Part shown: piece after piece, positions 53,580 to 63,318 of the stretch
Layout: each line of letters opens with the position of its first letter
How positions within the stretch are numbered: position 1 is the first letter of the stretch
Source of the DNA: Chthonomonadales bacterium
GTDB lineage: Bacteria; Armatimonadota; Chthonomonadetes; Chthonomonadales; CAJBBX01
Assembly (NCBI GenBank): GCA_020849275.1
Contig: JADLGO010000044.1
Coordinates: 1 to 64,000 of the forward strand
DNA length: 64,000 nucleotides
Reading direction: 5' to 3'
Translations under genes and position numbers: made by a program
The notes under the pieces: model-generated
What the model saw: only the letters and a program-made list of their open reading frames with translations
Told to the model about the DNA's origin: nothing
Database searches by the model: none

Positions 53580-55729
53580 GCCGTCCCCGGCTCTACGATC
53601 TGCTGCCGGCCGTTTACCGCGTGCGCGACTCCGCGCGGGGTGAGCCGCTGCGCGCCCTGCTGAGCGTGCTGGACGACGAGCTCGACCTGGTGGAAGGGGA
53701 CATCGCCCGCCTGTACGACAACTGGTTCATCGAGACGTGCGAGGAGTGGGTGGTCCCCTACATCGGCGACCTGCTGGGCGTGCGCAACGTGCTGCCGACC
53801 CGAGGCGACGCCTTCAGCCAGCGCGCGCTCGTGGCCAACACGCTGGCCTACCGGCGCGGCAAGGGCACCGCGGCGACGCTCGAGCAGGTCGCACGCGACG
53901 TGACCGGCTGGCCCGCGCGCGTGGTTGAGTTCTGGCAGCGCCTCGCCACCACGCAGGCGGTCAATCACGTGCGGCTCGAGAACCGTGCGCTGCTCGATAC
54001 GCACGACGCCGACGCGATGGAGCGCGTGGGGGGGGCCTTCGAGATGGCCGCGCACCTCGGCGAGGTGCGCCATGTCTCCACCGGCCAGGGCCGCTACAAC
54101 GTGCCCGATGTCGACGTCTTCCTCTGGACGCTCCAGAGCTATGCGCTCTCCGGCGCGGCCCCCCGCCCGATCACCGACCCGCCGGACGGCCGCTACACCT
54201 TCTCGCCGCTCGGCCTGACCACGCACCTGTTCAACCGGCCGCGCTCCGAGGCATCGATCGCGCGGCTGGCCGCCGAGGTCCACGTGCCCGGCCGGCTGCG
54301 CCGGCGCCCTCTCGACGCCGAACTGGCGCTCGGCGCGGGCGCCCGGCCGCCGCGCTATTTCGACGAAGGGGGGCCCGTCTTCGAGGTGCTCACGCGCGAG
54401 GACCCGGCGCAGCTCCAAGCCGCGCCGATTGCGCTCGAGTCGCTGGTGGTGGGCGACCTGAGCGACGACGGCGCCGGCGGCTGGCCACGTCCGCCGGCCG
54501 GCAAGCGCGTCGCGGTGGACCCCGTGCTCGGGCGACTCGCCTTCCGCGTTGGCGAGGACCCGCTCGCCCTGCTGGTCAGCTACGCGTACGGCGGGGTGGG
54601 AGAGGTGGGCGGCGGCCCCTACAGCCGACGCGACTCCCTGGCGCGCTGGTTTGCGCCGGGCACGCGGCCTCCCACCTGGCAGGTCGGCGTCACGCGTGAC
54701 CCCGCCGTGCTGGCGGCGGCGGACCCGGAGCAGGTGGTTGGGAGCCTGCGGGAGGCCATCGCGCGCTGGCACGCGCACGCGGCGGGGCGCGCCGATGCCC
54801 TCGGAATCGTCGCGGTGATGGACAGTGACACGTATCGCGAGGGCCTGAGCGGCGCCGACGCCGTGGAGGTGGCCGCCGGTCGCATGCTCGCCATCGTGGC
54901 CGCCGACTGGCCCGAGGAGGAGCGCGCCGACCCGGGGAGCCCGCGACGCCTGCCGGGCCGGCTGGCGCCGGACCGGCGCCGCCCGCACCTGCGGGGCGAC
55001 CTGGAGGTGCGCGGCACCGCTCCCGCCGACAGCGTGGCGCCCGGCATGCTCGTGGTGGACGGCCTGCTCGTGGAGGGCGCGGTCACCGTGCTCCCGGGCA
55101 ACCTGGGGGCTCTGACGCTGGCGCACGTCACGGTCGTGCCCGGCCTGGGCGGCCTGGCAGTCCGCTCCGGCGGCGCGCCTGGGCAGACGAACTCCTCCCT
55201 TCGGGTCTCCCTCTACCGCGCCATCTGCGGCGCCGTGGACGTGGCGGACGACGTGGCCCGGCTGGACCTGGAGGAGAGCATCGTGGACGCGGGCGCCGGG
55301 TTGGCCGTCCGCGGGCCGGACACGCGCATCGAGTCGTGCACGGTGCGGGGCCGGCTGCGGGCGCGTACCCTCTCCGCCAGCAACAGCATCCTGGCCGGTC
55401 TGGCCGTCGCCGAGCGCCGCCAGGAGGGCTGCGTGCGCTTCAGCTACCTGGCGCCCGGCTCGCTCGTGCCCCGGCGCTACCGCTGCCAGCCGGCCGATGG
55501 CGCCTCTGGCGCCGTCGCGCCGGCGTTTCGCTCAACCGTCTACGGCGATCCGGCCTACATGCAGCTCTCGCCGGTCTGCCCGCCCGAGATCGCCGAGGGC
55601 TCCGAAGACGAGGGCGAGATGGGCGTGTACCACTTCCTGCAGCGGGCGCATCGCCTTCGCGGCCTTCGCGCCAGCATGGACGAGTACCTGCGGGTTGGAC
55701 TTGAGGCCGGCATCATCGTCGTCGACTAG
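53576..55729 (+). CDS. gpI-like tail protein with beta-rich C-terminus
   Basis: The 717-residue protein begins RPRLYDLLPAVYRVRDSARG, then EEWVVPYIGDLLGVRNVLPT and NTLAYRRGKGTAATLEQVAR, which match phage tail protein I-like proteins that link baseplate and fibre. The C-terminal half (residues about 470-640) carries short repeated turns (LVVDGLLVEGAVTVLPGNLG and LDLEESIVDAGAGLAV) that suggest a parallel beta-helix. It is coupled to the J2 gene by an ATGA overlap, and the DUF6519 gene follows after nine bases. Confidence 0.8.
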   Translation: MSRPRLYDLLPAVYRVRDSARGEPLRALLSVLDDELDLVEGDIARLYDNWFIETCEEWVVPYIGDLLGVRNVLPTRGDAFSQRALVANTLAYRRGKGTAATLEQVARDVTGWPARVVEFWQRLATTQAVNHVRLENRALLDTHDADAMERVGGAFEMAAHLGEVRHVSTGQGRYNVPDVDVFLWTLQSYALSGAAPRPITDPPDGRYTFSPLGLTTHLFNRPRSEASIARLAAEVHVPGRLRRRPLDAELALGAGARPPRYFDEGGPVFEVLTREDPAQLQAAPIALESLVVGDLSDDGAGGWPRPPAGKRVAVDPVLGRLAFRVGEDPLALLVSYAYGGVGEVGGGPYSRRDSLARWFAPGTRPPTWQVGVTRDPAVLAAADPEQVVGSLREAIARWHAHAAGRADALGIVAVMDSDTYREGLSGADAVEVAAGRMLAIVAADWPEEERADPGSPRRLPGRLAPDRRRPHLRGDLEVRGTAPADSVAPGMLVVDGLLVEGAVTVLPGNLGALTLAHVTVVPGLGGLAVRSGGAPGQTNSSLRVSLYRAICGAVDVADDVARLDLEESIVDAGAGLAVRGPDTRIESCTVRGRLRARTLSASNSILAGLAVAERRQEGCVRFSYLAPGSLVPRRYRCQPADGASGAVAPAFRSTVYGDPAYMQLSPVCPPEIAEGSEDEGEMGVYHFLQRAHRLRGLRASMDEYLRVGLEAGIIVVD

Positions 55730-55738
55730 GGAGGCACC

Positions 55739-58700
55739 ATGAAGGGCGACTTCACGCGCGTCACGTTCGACGCCGCCAACCACTACCACGCGGTTCGCCA
55801 CCAGCAGGGGCGGGTGCAACTCGACTCCGACCTCAACGAGCAGGCCGACATCGGGGCGCATCGTCAGGAGACGCTGACCGTCGACGTGGTCGGGCGCAGC
55901 GGAGCTCCCATCGGCGACGCCGGCTTTGCGGTCAGCCCGTTGGACGGCGGCCTGCGGGTGTCGGCCGGCCGCTACTACGTCGACGGCATCCTGTGCGAGA
56001 ACGAGGCCGACGTCTCGCTGGCCGAGCAGCCGGACCTGATCGGCGGCGCGCCGCCCGCGGGGGCCGACACGCAGCGAATCTTCCTTGTGTACCTGGACGT
56101 CTGGCTTCGCCACCTGACGGCGCTCGAGCGCCCCGCCCTTCGCGAGGCCGCTCTCGACGGCCCCGACACCGCCACGCGCGAGCGCACCGTGTGGCAGGTT
56201 CGAATGCTGGACACGGGCGACATGGCGGACCCGCACGCGTGCAGCGACTTCGGGGCCGGCTGGACTCCGCCCGGCCGGGCCAGCACCGGCCGGATGAGCG
56301 CCCGCGCCACGCCACCTCCACCGCCCACCGAGGTCTGCCTGGTGGCCGCCACGGCCGGCTACCGCGGCCTGGGGAACCAGCTCTACCGCGTCGAGGTCCA
56401 CGACGGCTCCGAGAGCGCCGACGGCCCAACGCTCAAGTGGTCGCGCGACAATGCCGTCGTCGTCGCCGCGATCCAGGACATCGACGGCAACGCCATCCTG
56501 GTCGGCGATGCCCCCACGGACCCGACGTACGGATTCCTGCCCGGCCAGTGGGTGGAGTTGACGGACGAGGAGCGCGTGCAGAACGCGCAGCCCGGTGTGC
56601 TGGTTCGGATCGACACGGTCGAGGGCGATGCCCTGGTGGTGCTGGCCTGGCCGAACGACACGCCTCTGACTCTTGCCGACTTCGGCGCGTCGCCCACGGT
56701 GCGCCGCTGGGACTCCCCTGGCGCTCTCGCCCTGCGGTCCGACGAATGGATCGAGCTGGAGCAGGGCGTCGAGGTGCGGTTCTCGGCGGGCGACTACCGC
56801 TCGGGCGACTTCTGGTGGATCCCGGCGCGCACGCTCACCGGAGGCATCGAGTGGCCCTCCGACGACGCGGAGCCCCTCGCGCTCCCGCGTCGCGGCATCG
56901 CGCACCATCACGCCCCGCTAGCCCTGGTGCGCTTCGACGGCGTCGCCTGGGTGCTCGTGCAGGACTGCCGCGCGCTCTGCCCGCCGCTCACCGAGCTGAC
57001 GCGGATGGTCTACCTGGGGGGCAACGGCCAGGAGGCCATGCCTGGCGACGGACTGCCCCAGCTTCTCGAGGTGGGCGTCTACAACGGCTCCTGGCCCGTG
57101 CCCAACGCCACGGTGCGCTTCAGCGCCGAGGCGGCCGGCCGGGTCGCGGAGAGCCTGGCGGCCCTGCCGGCCTCCGCCGTCGCCACCATCGAGGTGGCGA
57201 CCGACGGCGACGGGGTTGCGCGCTGCGCCTGGCGCCTCGACCCGGACACGGCCCTGCCCAGCCAGCGGCTCACCGCCGAGCTCCTGGACGACACTGCCAC
57301 GCCGGCGCCGGGCCCCATCCACTTCGACGGCAACCTGAGTCTCGCCGGCCACGTGTTCTACGACGTGGGCGACTGCGCGGCGCTCGCCGGCCGGCGCACG
57401 GTGCAGGAGGCGATCGACGACCTTTCGCGCGAGCCGGCCATCCACGCCCTGAGCGGCGACGGCCAGCGCGTGACCCCTGGAGCCGCGATGGAGCCGCTGC
57501 GCGTGGTGGTGGGCAGCCTCTGCGGCCCCGTTGCCAACGCGGCCGTGCGCTTCACCGTGATCAGCGGCGCCGGCACGGTCAACGGCGTGGCGCCCTCCGC
57601 CGAGGTCGCCACCGACGGCGACGGCGTGGCTATCTGCGCATGGCAGCCCGATGCCGGCACGCCCTATCAGGAGGTAGAGGCGAGCATCAGCCCGGGCGGC
57701 GGCGCGCCGCCGCGAAGCGTGCGGTTCGGCGCGACCGTCGTCGCCGCCGACACGGTGCCCTACGACCCCGAGCAGTGCCCGGCGATGGCCGGGGCGGGAG
57801 TCAGCACCGTAGCCGGCGCGCTCGACTTCCTGTGCGCGCGGCCGTCCGGCGGCGGCTGCGCCGTCACCGTGGGCCGGGGCGGCCAGTACGCCACGCTCGC
57901 GGAGGCGTTCGCGGACCTGCTGAACGCGCAGCGGCTCACCGACATCCGCATCTGCCTGCTGCCGGGCGAGCACCCCGTGGAGGGCGGCCTGGCCATCGGC
58001 GAGACCCAGGACGCCTCCACCACGCGCGTGACGATCGAGGGCGGTGGGCGCACGGCGCGCGTCCGGCTGCGGGGCGAGCCGATCGTCGTGCGCGGCATCG
58101 CGCGCCTGGAGCTCAACGGCGTCGGACTCGTCGCCGAGGGCGTGGTCCGGCCGCTGCGCATCGGCGAGTGTCAGGAGGTGTACATCGTCGATTGCGACCT
58201 GCGGCAGGTCTCCTTCTTCACCACCCTTCTAACCATCCAGAACAGCGGCCTGCTAACCATCACGGGCTCGGCGCTCGCCTCCTACTCCAACCTGCCAGAC
58301 ATCACACTGGTCACCGTTCCCGGCCTCGACATGCCCGCGCTCGCGCCGGACACACCCGTTCGCGCCATCCCCGGCATCCTCCGTCGCGGCGCCGAGCAGC
58401 TCGCCAGCGCCACCCCGGACCAGCGCAAGATCGCCGGCGACCACCTCGTCGCCTACGTCAATGACCTGCCGGGTGGGCTGCCGAAGGAGCAGGCCGACGC
58501 GATCCGCGCCGCGGCGACGGCCCTGCCCGCCATGGCGAGCGGAGCGACGGCGGGTCCGCAGGCCGCCGCGCGGATGGCCGCCGTCTTCCCGCTGTTCGCG
58601 CTGGCCCCCGCCATCAGCCTGCTCGACGGCCGGGCGCAGGTCTCCATCGCGGATTGCGACATCGCCGGCGACGCGCGCCTCTACGGAGACACGCGGGCGC

Positions 58701-59116
58701 TCAACCTGCGCGAGATGCGCGAGCTGGGCGCGCGCATCTCCAACCACGCGATCACCCTCGTCGACGCGGGCGCCGACCTCTCGGTGCGCGACAGCCGCCT
58801 CACGCGCATCGCCGTCGACGCCGCGGTTCTCGGGGCCATCGTCAACGGCGAGCAGCTACCGGGCATCCACCGGCGCGCGGCGATCTCGGGCAACCTGCTG
58901 CGCGGCGTCGAGCAGCACTGGCTCGCGCGCAGCGTATCGCTGCTCTCGAACCTGATCGACGTGGAGGGGATGGGCGAGCGCCCGCTGGCCTTCGCCTTTG
59001 GCCAGGCCGTCTCCGCGGTGGCGATGGCGACGCCCGACGGGCAGGGGATGCTGATGTGCGGCGCGCCGGATCAGCGGGTGACCCTCGCCGCGAACCTGAT
59101 GCTCGTCAGCACGTAG
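55739..59116 (+). CDS. DUF6519 fibre-like protein with Ig-like repeats and beta-helix
   Basis: The 1125-residue protein begins [20 protein letters not shown] and [20 protein letters not shown], the DUF6519 start known from eCIS and phage loci. Residues about 440-518 and 578-651 are two similar Ig-like (invasin/big-1-type) repeats sharing [11 protein letters not shown]. From about 705 [20 protein letters not shown] opens a pectin-lyase-like parallel beta-helix ([27 protein letters not shown] and later turns). The last position in the operon and the architecture argue for a fibre that binds the target cell. The next plus-strand gene is mscL after 122 bases (59117-59238) that hold nothing else I can recognise. 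Confidence 0.8.
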   Translation: MKGDFTRVTFDAANHYHAVRHQQGRVQLDSDLNEQADIGAHRQETLTVDVVGRSGAPIGDAGFAVSPLDGGLRVSAGRYYVDGILCENEADVSLAEQPDLIGGAPPAGADTQRIFLVYLDVWLRHLTALERPALREAALDGPDTATRERTVWQVRMLDTGDMADPHACSDFGAGWTPPGRASTGRMSARATPPPPPTEVCLVAATAGYRGLGNQLYRVEVHDGSESADGPTLKWSRDNAVVVAAIQDIDGNAILVGDAPTDPTYGFLPGQWVELTDEERVQNAQPGVLVRIDTVEGDALVVLAWPNDTPLTLADFGASPTVRRWDSPGALALRSDEWIELEQGVEVRFSAGDYRSGDFWWIPARTLTGGIEWPSDDAEPLALPRRGIAHHHAPLALVRFDGVAWVLVQDCRALCPPLTELTRMVYLGGNGQEAMPGDGLPQLLEVGVYNGSWPVPNATVRFSAEAAGRVAESLAALPASAVATIEVATDGDGVARCAWRLDPDTALPSQRLTAELLDDTATPAPGPIHFDGNLSLAGHVFYDVGDCAALAGRRTVQEAIDDLSREPAIHALSGDGQRVTPGAAMEPLRVVVGSLCGPVANAAVRFTVISGAGTVNGVAPSAEVATDGDGVAICAWQPDAGTPYQEVEASISPGGGAPPRSVRFGATVVAADTVPYDPEQCPAMAGAGVSTVAGALDFLCARPSGGGCAVTVGRGGQYATLAEAFADLLNAQRLTDIRICLLPGEHPVEGGLAIGETQDASTTRVTIEGGGRTARVRLRGEPIVVRGIARLELNGVGLVAEGVVRPLRIGECQEVYIVDCDLRQVSFFTTLLTIQNSGLLTITGSALASYSNLPDITLVTVPGLDMPALAPDTPVRAIPGILRRGAEQLASATPDQRKIAGDHLVAYVNDLPGGLPKEQADAIRAAATALPAMASGATAGPQAAARMAAVFPLFALAPAISLLDGRAQVSIADCDIAGDARLYGDTRALNLREMRELGARISNHAITLVDAGADLSVRDSRLTRIAVDAAVLGAIVNGEQLPGIHRRAAISGNLLRGVEQHWLARSVSLLSNLIDVEGMGERPLAFAFGQAVSAVAMATPDGQGMLMCGAPDQRVTLAANLMLVST

Positions 59117-59238
59117 TAGGCCTGCGGCTCGGGTACATGCATGGCCCCCCGCGCCGTGGTGGCCAAGGGAATCCGCCCGGAGGCGCCGAACGGAGCGCCA
59201 GACAACCATCCGGGATTTCGGCCAGAGGAGGCGAGCGT

Positions 59239-59670
59239 ATGTCGCTCTGGGGCGAGTTCAAGGAGTTCGCGATCAAGGGCAGCGTTGTTGACCTGGCCGT
59301 CGGCCTGGTGATCGGCGCCGCGTTCGGCAAGGTCGTCACCTCGCTCGTCGAGGACGTTCTGATGCCGCCCGTCGGGCTGCTGTTGGGCAAGGTCGACTTC
59401 TCGAGCCTCTACATCAACCTTTCGGGAGCGGCCTACCCCTCGTACGCGGCGGCGAAGAGCGCGGGCGCGCCGGTAATCGGCTACGGGCAGTTCATCAACT
59501 CCCTGATCGGCTTCGTCATCGTGGCTCTGGCCATCTTCCTGGTCGTCAAGGCGATCAACCGCATGCGCCGCCAGGAGGCCGTCGCCCCCTCCGGGCCGCC
59601 GGCGCCCACGCGCGAGGAGGAGCTGCTTGGCGAGATCCGCGACCTCCTGCGAGCTCGCGCGGGCGCGTAG
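59239..59670 (+). CDS. mscL: Large-conductance mechanosensitive channel MscL
   Basis: The 143-residue protein has the MscL core: [20 protein letters not shown] and [20 protein letters not shown] as first membrane helix, a periplasmic loop with [20 protein letters not shown], the second helix [20 protein letters not shown], and a cytoplasmic helix with [14 protein letters not shown]. It forms a homopentameric pore in the inner membrane that opens under osmotic downshock. The ATG at 59239 is preceded by AGAGGAGG (59224-59231), seven bases upstream. It follows the eCIS operon on the same strand, and a hairpin at 59688-59708 follows it. Confidence 0.97.
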   Translation: MSLWGEFKEFAIKGSVVDLAVGLVIGAAFGKVVTSLVEDVLMPPVGLLLGKVDFSSLYINLSGAAYPSYAAAKSAGAPVIGYGQFINSLIGFVIVALAIFLVVKAINRMRRQEAVAPSGPPAPTREEELLGEIRDLLRARAGA

Positions 59671-59687
59671 CGGCGGTCCTGCGCTGA

Positions 59688-59708
59688 GCAGGGTGTCCGG
59701 GACCCTGC
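59688..59708. terminator. Convergent-junction hairpin after mscL
   Basis: GCAGGGT (59688-59694), a seven-base loop and ACCCTGC (59702-59708) form a 7-bp stem, 17 bases after the mscL stop and 18 bases before the ankyrin gene stop at 59727 on the opposite strand. It could serve both directions. No T run is present on either side. Confidence 0.5.
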
Positions 59709-59726
59709 CGCGCCACCCCGCCACCG

Positions 59727-61721
59727 TCAGCGCGCGCCGAAACGGGTGAGCAGGGCCGTGATCTCGGCGCGGCGCTCCGCGGAGGGGTGACGCCGGGCGA
59801 GGGACAGCACGGTGCGGCCCCGCAGGTCGCGCGCCCGTACGCTCGCGCCGGCCTGCAGGAGGGCGTGGACTCGCTCCGGGTGTCCGCACGAAGCTGCCAG
59901 GAGCAGCGGGGTGGCGCGGCCGCGGTCGCGCGCCTCGACGCGTGCTCCGGCCTCCACGAGCGCCCGCACGGGCCCGGTGTCCGCGCCGTTCCAGTAAGCG
60001 TCGCGCGAGAGCAGCGAGGTGGCTTCACCCTCCAGGCCCTCCGGCAGCGTGACGCCGGTCTGCTCGAAGGCGATCCGCCGGATGTCGATGGCGCCGATCG
60101 CCAGCGCCGCCTGGCAAGCGGCGAATGCTTCCGGTGCGGCCGCATAGAAGAGGGCCGTGCGACCCCTCGGGTCCCGACACTCCAGGTCGGCCCCCGCCCC
60201 GTTGAGCGCGTGGATGCACTCGGTTGACCCGGCCTCGGCGGCGAGCATCAGCGCGCTCTGGCCGAACGCGACGGCGTTCGGATCGGCGCCGGCCGCGAGC
60301 AGGGCCTCCACGGCCTCGCGCGAGCCCGCGCTGGCCGCGTCCACGATGGCAGGCCTGCCGTCCGGTCCGGTCGCCAGGGGCCCGCCGGCGGCGATCAGCA
60401 GGGCGATGGCTTCCGGGTCGCGCACCGTGCCGAGGGGGGTGCTCCCCCCCTCCTCTCGGGCGGCAGGGTCGGCCCCCGCGGCCAGCAGCATGCGCACAGC
60501 CTCGGGCGTGCGGGCGAAGTGCAGCGGCGTACAGCCGTCCACGTCGCGCGCGTTCGGGTCCGCGCCCGCGTCCAGCAGCAGGCGGGCGATGGCGAGCTGG
60601 TCGTGGGCGGTGGCCATGTGCAGCGGGGTGTCGCCGGTGCGCGTGGTATTCGGGTTGGCCCCGAGCTCGAGCGCGGCGCGCGCGAGCTCCAACCCGCCGT
60701 TCTCGGCGGCGCTCTTCAGCACCGAGTAGCCGGTAGGGTCGACGTGATCGAGCGCCGATCCGGCAGCCGCCAGGAGGCGTAGCACCTCCGGCGTGGACGC
60801 CGCGTCGAGCGCCATCGAGCCGGAGCGGTCGCGCGCGTTCGGGTCAACTCCAGCGGCGAGCAGCACCCGCACACACGCGGCGGCGCCGGCCTCCGCCGCT
60901 CCCATGAGCGGGGTCCTTCCGAAGTCGTCGGTGGCGTCGGGGTCGGCTCCCTCCGCCAGTAGCCAGCGGAGGGTCTCGGCGCGATCGGCCGGGCAGCAGT
61001 GGCTCGCGGCGGGCCCGCCGCACCGGCCGCACTCGTCAAGGCGCGCGCCAGCCCGCAGCAGCGCGGCGGCCCGGGCCGCGTCACCGTGCGTCAGCGCCAC
61101 GAGGAACGGAGTGCGGTCCCACCAGTCGCGGGCCCGCAGGTCGCCGGCGCCAGCCAGGGCCTCGGCCACCGTCTCCGCCGTTCCGAGCGCCGCCGCCCGG
61201 TGCAGCCGGCCCCACTGGAGTTGTTCGGAGTCGGCCCCGGCCCTCAGCAGCAGGGCGACGGCGGCGGTGTCGCCGCGCCGCGATGCGTCGCGCAGGGGGC
61301 TCTCGCCGTAGGAGGTTACACCGTTGGGATCGGCGCCCGCGTCCAGCAGCAGGCGGGCGATGGCGAGCGCCTCCGGCCCGCCCGCGCGCATCGCGTCGTG
61401 GAGCGCCGTGTAGCCCCGCGAGCTGACGGCGTCGGCGCGGGCGCCGGCCTGCAGCAGTCGCCCAACGATGGCGAGACTGCCGCGGCCAGCGGCGAGGCGC
61501 AGCGGCGTGTGGCCGGTCCTGGCGGAGGCGGCGTTCGGGTCCGCTCCGCGCGCCAGCAGCAGGCTGATCATCTCGAGGCCGGCGCGCGGGTCGCGGGTGG
61601 CGCACATAAGCGGCGTGCACGCGTCGTCGGCGTGGTCGGGCGCGTCGACGGGCACGCCGCGCGCGAGTTGCCGCTCGACGGCTTCGCGGTCGCCGCGCGC
61701 CGCGGCCTGGTGGATCTGCAT
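59727..61721 (-). CDS. Large ankyrin-repeat protein
   Basis: The 664-residue protein consists of about 16 to 18 ankyrin repeats with the usual core (G.TPLH.A...G....V..LL..GADPNA), such as GDTPLHMATAHDQLAIARLL and LLDAGADPNARDVDGCTPLH. Between repeats, near residues 230-260, a Cys-rich piece (LDECGRCGGPAASHCCPADR) breaks the pattern and may bind metal. Residues about 540-600 have a further interruption. No signal peptide or membrane segment. Ankyrin arrays mediate protein-protein binding. The ATG at 61721 has AAGGG about seven bases upstream. It faces the eCIS and mscL genes tail to tail. The role is unknown; a host-directed protein is possible only as speculation. Confidence 0.9.
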   Translation of the reverse strand: MQIHQAAARGDREAVERQLARGVPVDAPDHADDACTPLMCATRDPRAGLEMISLLLARGADPNAASARTGHTPLRLAAGRGSLAIVGRLLQAGARADAVSSRGYTALHDAMRAGGPEALAIARLLLDAGADPNGVTSYGESPLRDASRRGDTAAVALLLRAGADSEQLQWGRLHRAAALGTAETVAEALAGAGDLRARDWWDRTPFLVALTHGDAARAAALLRAGARLDECGRCGGPAASHCCPADRAETLRWLLAEGADPDATDDFGRTPLMGAAEAGAAACVRVLLAAGVDPNARDRSGSMALDAASTPEVLRLLAAAGSALDHVDPTGYSVLKSAAENGGLELARAALELGANPNTTRTGDTPLHMATAHDQLAIARLLLDAGADPNARDVDGCTPLHFARTPEAVRMLLAAGADPAAREEGGSTPLGTVRDPEAIALLIAAGGPLATGPDGRPAIVDAASAGSREAVEALLAAGADPNAVAFGQSALMLAAEAGSTECIHALNGAGADLECRDPRGRTALFYAAAPEAFAACQAALAIGAIDIRRIAFEQTGVTLPEGLEGEATSLLSRDAYWNGADTGPVRALVEAGARVEARDRGRATPLLLAASCGHPERVHALLQAGASVRARDLRGRTVLSLARRHPSAERRAEITALLTRFGAR

Positions 61722-61839
61722 CGTGTTGCCCTTCGGCGCGCTACGCCTCGCCGGCAGCAACGGCGCCATCTGCACGCGGCAGCGGGTCCGCGCGCGCCGG
61801 GGAACCTCCCCCGTCACGAGCGCGCGAGCGCCGATCAGG

Positions 61840-62532
61840 TCACGTGTTCACGACGGTGACCGCGGCGGACATCGTCGCCGCCGATGCCGCGGAAGCGGCC
61901 GCGGCGTCGTTCTCCCGGAGCACCGCCGCGAGCGCCCCGGCCACGGGCGCGCCGACGGCGCTGGCCGCGCGGATGGCGGCCACCCGCTCTCGACAGGCCT
62001 TCTCGTCGTCCCGCCCCAGAGCCAGCCCCAGGCTCCGGCCGCCCTCCAGCAGCGAGAGCAGCACCGCCAGCCGCTCGTCGGCCTCCCGCTCGCCGCGGGC
62101 CGTGGCGAGCACCTGGGCGCGCAGGTCGTGCTCGGGGCCGGCGTCGGCGGCGGGGTACACCGTACGCCGGAAGATCCACAGATAGCGCTGCTCGCGGGCC
62201 TCCAGGATCAGGCGCCGCACGAGGCCGCCCACGAGCACGTCAACAAGCGTGTCGCGGTCACGGTAGAGATGGCGCACCCAGGCGCGCGCCGGCTCGGGCT
62301 TCGGCGAGGCGAGCAAGCGGTCGAGCGCGATGTCCACGGGCGCCGCACCGGTCGGAGCGCGGTCGCGCACCACGATGCTGCCGCCCTCCTCGGCGACGCG
62401 GGCGCGCAGAAGCAGCTCGGCCAGGCCAGCCGCGTTGAGCAGGTAGTGCAGGTGCGCTCCCTCGAAGCGCCCGGTTTCGTCGTTCAGCGAGAGGAGCAGC
62501 GCCTCCTCGGGAAGCAGAAGCCCATCGGCCAT
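61840..62532 (-). CDS. GPP34 (Golgi phosphoprotein 3-like) family protein
   Basis: The 230-residue protein starts ADGLLLPEEALLLSLNDETG, the GPP34 start (L.L.EELLLL.LDDETG), followed by LHYLLNAAGLAELLLRARVA and the internal TLVDVLVGGLVRRLILEARE. The family is named from the eukaryotic GOLPH3 protein, which binds PI4P and glycosyltransferases; bacterial members are found mostly in GC-rich bacteria and have no assigned task. The C-terminal tail is Ala-rich. GGAGGGAGACGAG precedes the ATG at 62532. It follows the sigma-factor gene by 90 bases on the same strand and may share its promoter. Confidence 0.85.
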   Translation of the reverse strand: MADGLLLPEEALLLSLNDETGRFEGAHLHYLLNAAGLAELLLRARVAEEGGSIVVRDRAPTGAAPVDIALDRLLASPKPEPARAWVRHLYRDRDTLVDVLVGGLVRRLILEAREQRYLWIFRRTVYPAADAGPEHDLRAQVLATARGEREADERLAVLLSLLEGGRSLGLALGRDDEKACRERVAAIRAASAVGAPVAGALAAVLRENDAAAASAASAATMSAAVTVVNT

Positions 62533-62622
62533 CTCGTCTCCCTCCCTTCGCCTTCCAGACGAAGGCCGGCCCGGGCCGGTTTCGGAGGGGGGAGCGGGGG
62601 ACCACGCCGGCCGTGCGAGCGG

Positions 62623-63171
62623 TCAATTGGCTGGCGGTTTCCGGAGAGGAGAGGGGGCGGGAAGGTACGCCATGCGCGCCGCGTGGCGTGCGCGCCAGAG
62701 CTCCTGGTACACGCTGGACACAGGCACGCCCAGTCGCCTGGCCATCTCCGAGGGGCTCAGTTGGTCCTGGTAGCGCCATGTAAGCATCGTACGCTGGAGA
62801 TTGGTGAGCCCGTTCAGCACCTCGGCGATGCTCAGCCGGTTCACTGCAGCAGTCGCCGGGTCGGGGCCGTCGCCCGGCGTCGCGGTCTCGCTCCCAATGG
62901 CAACGGGGCGGCGCCTCCTCGCCCGAAGCCAGTCGGCGAGAGTCGAGCGTTGAACCGCGCGAAGCCACGCGGCCGGCGGGACCCGGCCCGATAGGCGGCT
63001 CCGACCCTGAAGGCAGCGAACACAGGCCTCCTGCCGCAGGTCCTCGGCATCGTCGCGGTTGCCGACAGCCGTCATGGCCCAGCGAAGGGTCCGCCCGCGG
63101 CAAGCATGGCAGTGTCCGGCAGATCGGGGGTACCTCGCGGGGCGCGACGCGCCCGCGCCATGAGGCTCCAT
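62623..63171 (-). CDS. ECF-like RNA polymerase sigma factor
   Basis: The 182-residue protein has sigma region 2 at residues about 30-80 (NRDDAEDLRQEACVRCLQGR, VPPAAWLRAVQRSTLADWLR) and region 4 at about 115-165 (LNGLTNLQRTMLTWRYQDQL and SPSEMARRLGVPVSSVYQEL). No region 3 or 1.1 is present, so it belongs with the ECF group or the related ECF-like short sigmas. No anti-sigma gene is next to it; the downstream gene is GPP34. The ATG at 63171 follows GGAAGAAGATC. The first 30 residues include two Cys-His pieces (HCHACRG) that might bind metal. The 257-base leader (63172-63428) holds the promoter at 63319-63347 and no gene. Confidence 0.85.
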   Translation of the reverse strand: MEPHGAGASRPARYPRSAGHCHACRGRTLRWAMTAVGNRDDAEDLRQEACVRCLQGRSRLSGRVPPAAWLRAVQRSTLADWLRARRRRPVAIGSETATPGDGPDPATAAVNRLSIAEVLNGLTNLQRTMLTWRYQDQLSPSEMARRLGVPVSSVYQELWRARHAARMAYLPAPSPLRKPPAN

Positions 63172-63318
63172 GATCTTCTTCCAACCACCGTCGCAAACGG
63201 AGGAGTTCGCCCACCACGTCGCGGCACGCTCTGACGCGTGACGCCGGCTGCGAGGGGCCGCCCGGTCGCTCGCCGTATTCGTTCATCGGGCTGGACGGCA
63301 GGTATCGCCCTCTGTTGC

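Larger units (their letters stand above)
32951..59116 (+). other. Extracellular contractile injection system (eCIS) locus
   Basis: Eighteen plus-strand genes run with overlaps or gaps of at most 12 bases, except 44 bases before the gp25 gene and 88 bases before the gene at 44941. Sheath, tube, DUF4255 end protein, AAA+ ATPase, DUF4157 protein, hub, spike, PAAR-like tip, gp25, two J-type wedges and a gpI-like protein are all present, while capsid, portal, terminase and integrase genes and TssJLM genes are absent. This is the gene set of the Afp/PVC/eCIS class of headless contractile particles, in the arrangement common in environmental bacteria with a single sheath and a DUF4157 protein. No clear tape-measure gene is present. 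Confidence 0.92.

Noticed and set aside
32951-59116. Prophage or phage-derived tail island
   Set aside because: Sheath, tube and baseplate are phage-like, but capsid, portal, terminase, holin/lysin and integrase genes are absent, and DUF4255, AAA+ and DUF4157 genes are typical of eCIS.
32951-59116. Type VI secretion system
   Set aside because: No TssJ, TssL, TssM, TssB/C pair or ClpV-type ATPase; the sheath is of the eCIS/phage type and the AAA+ protein matches the Cis15 kind.
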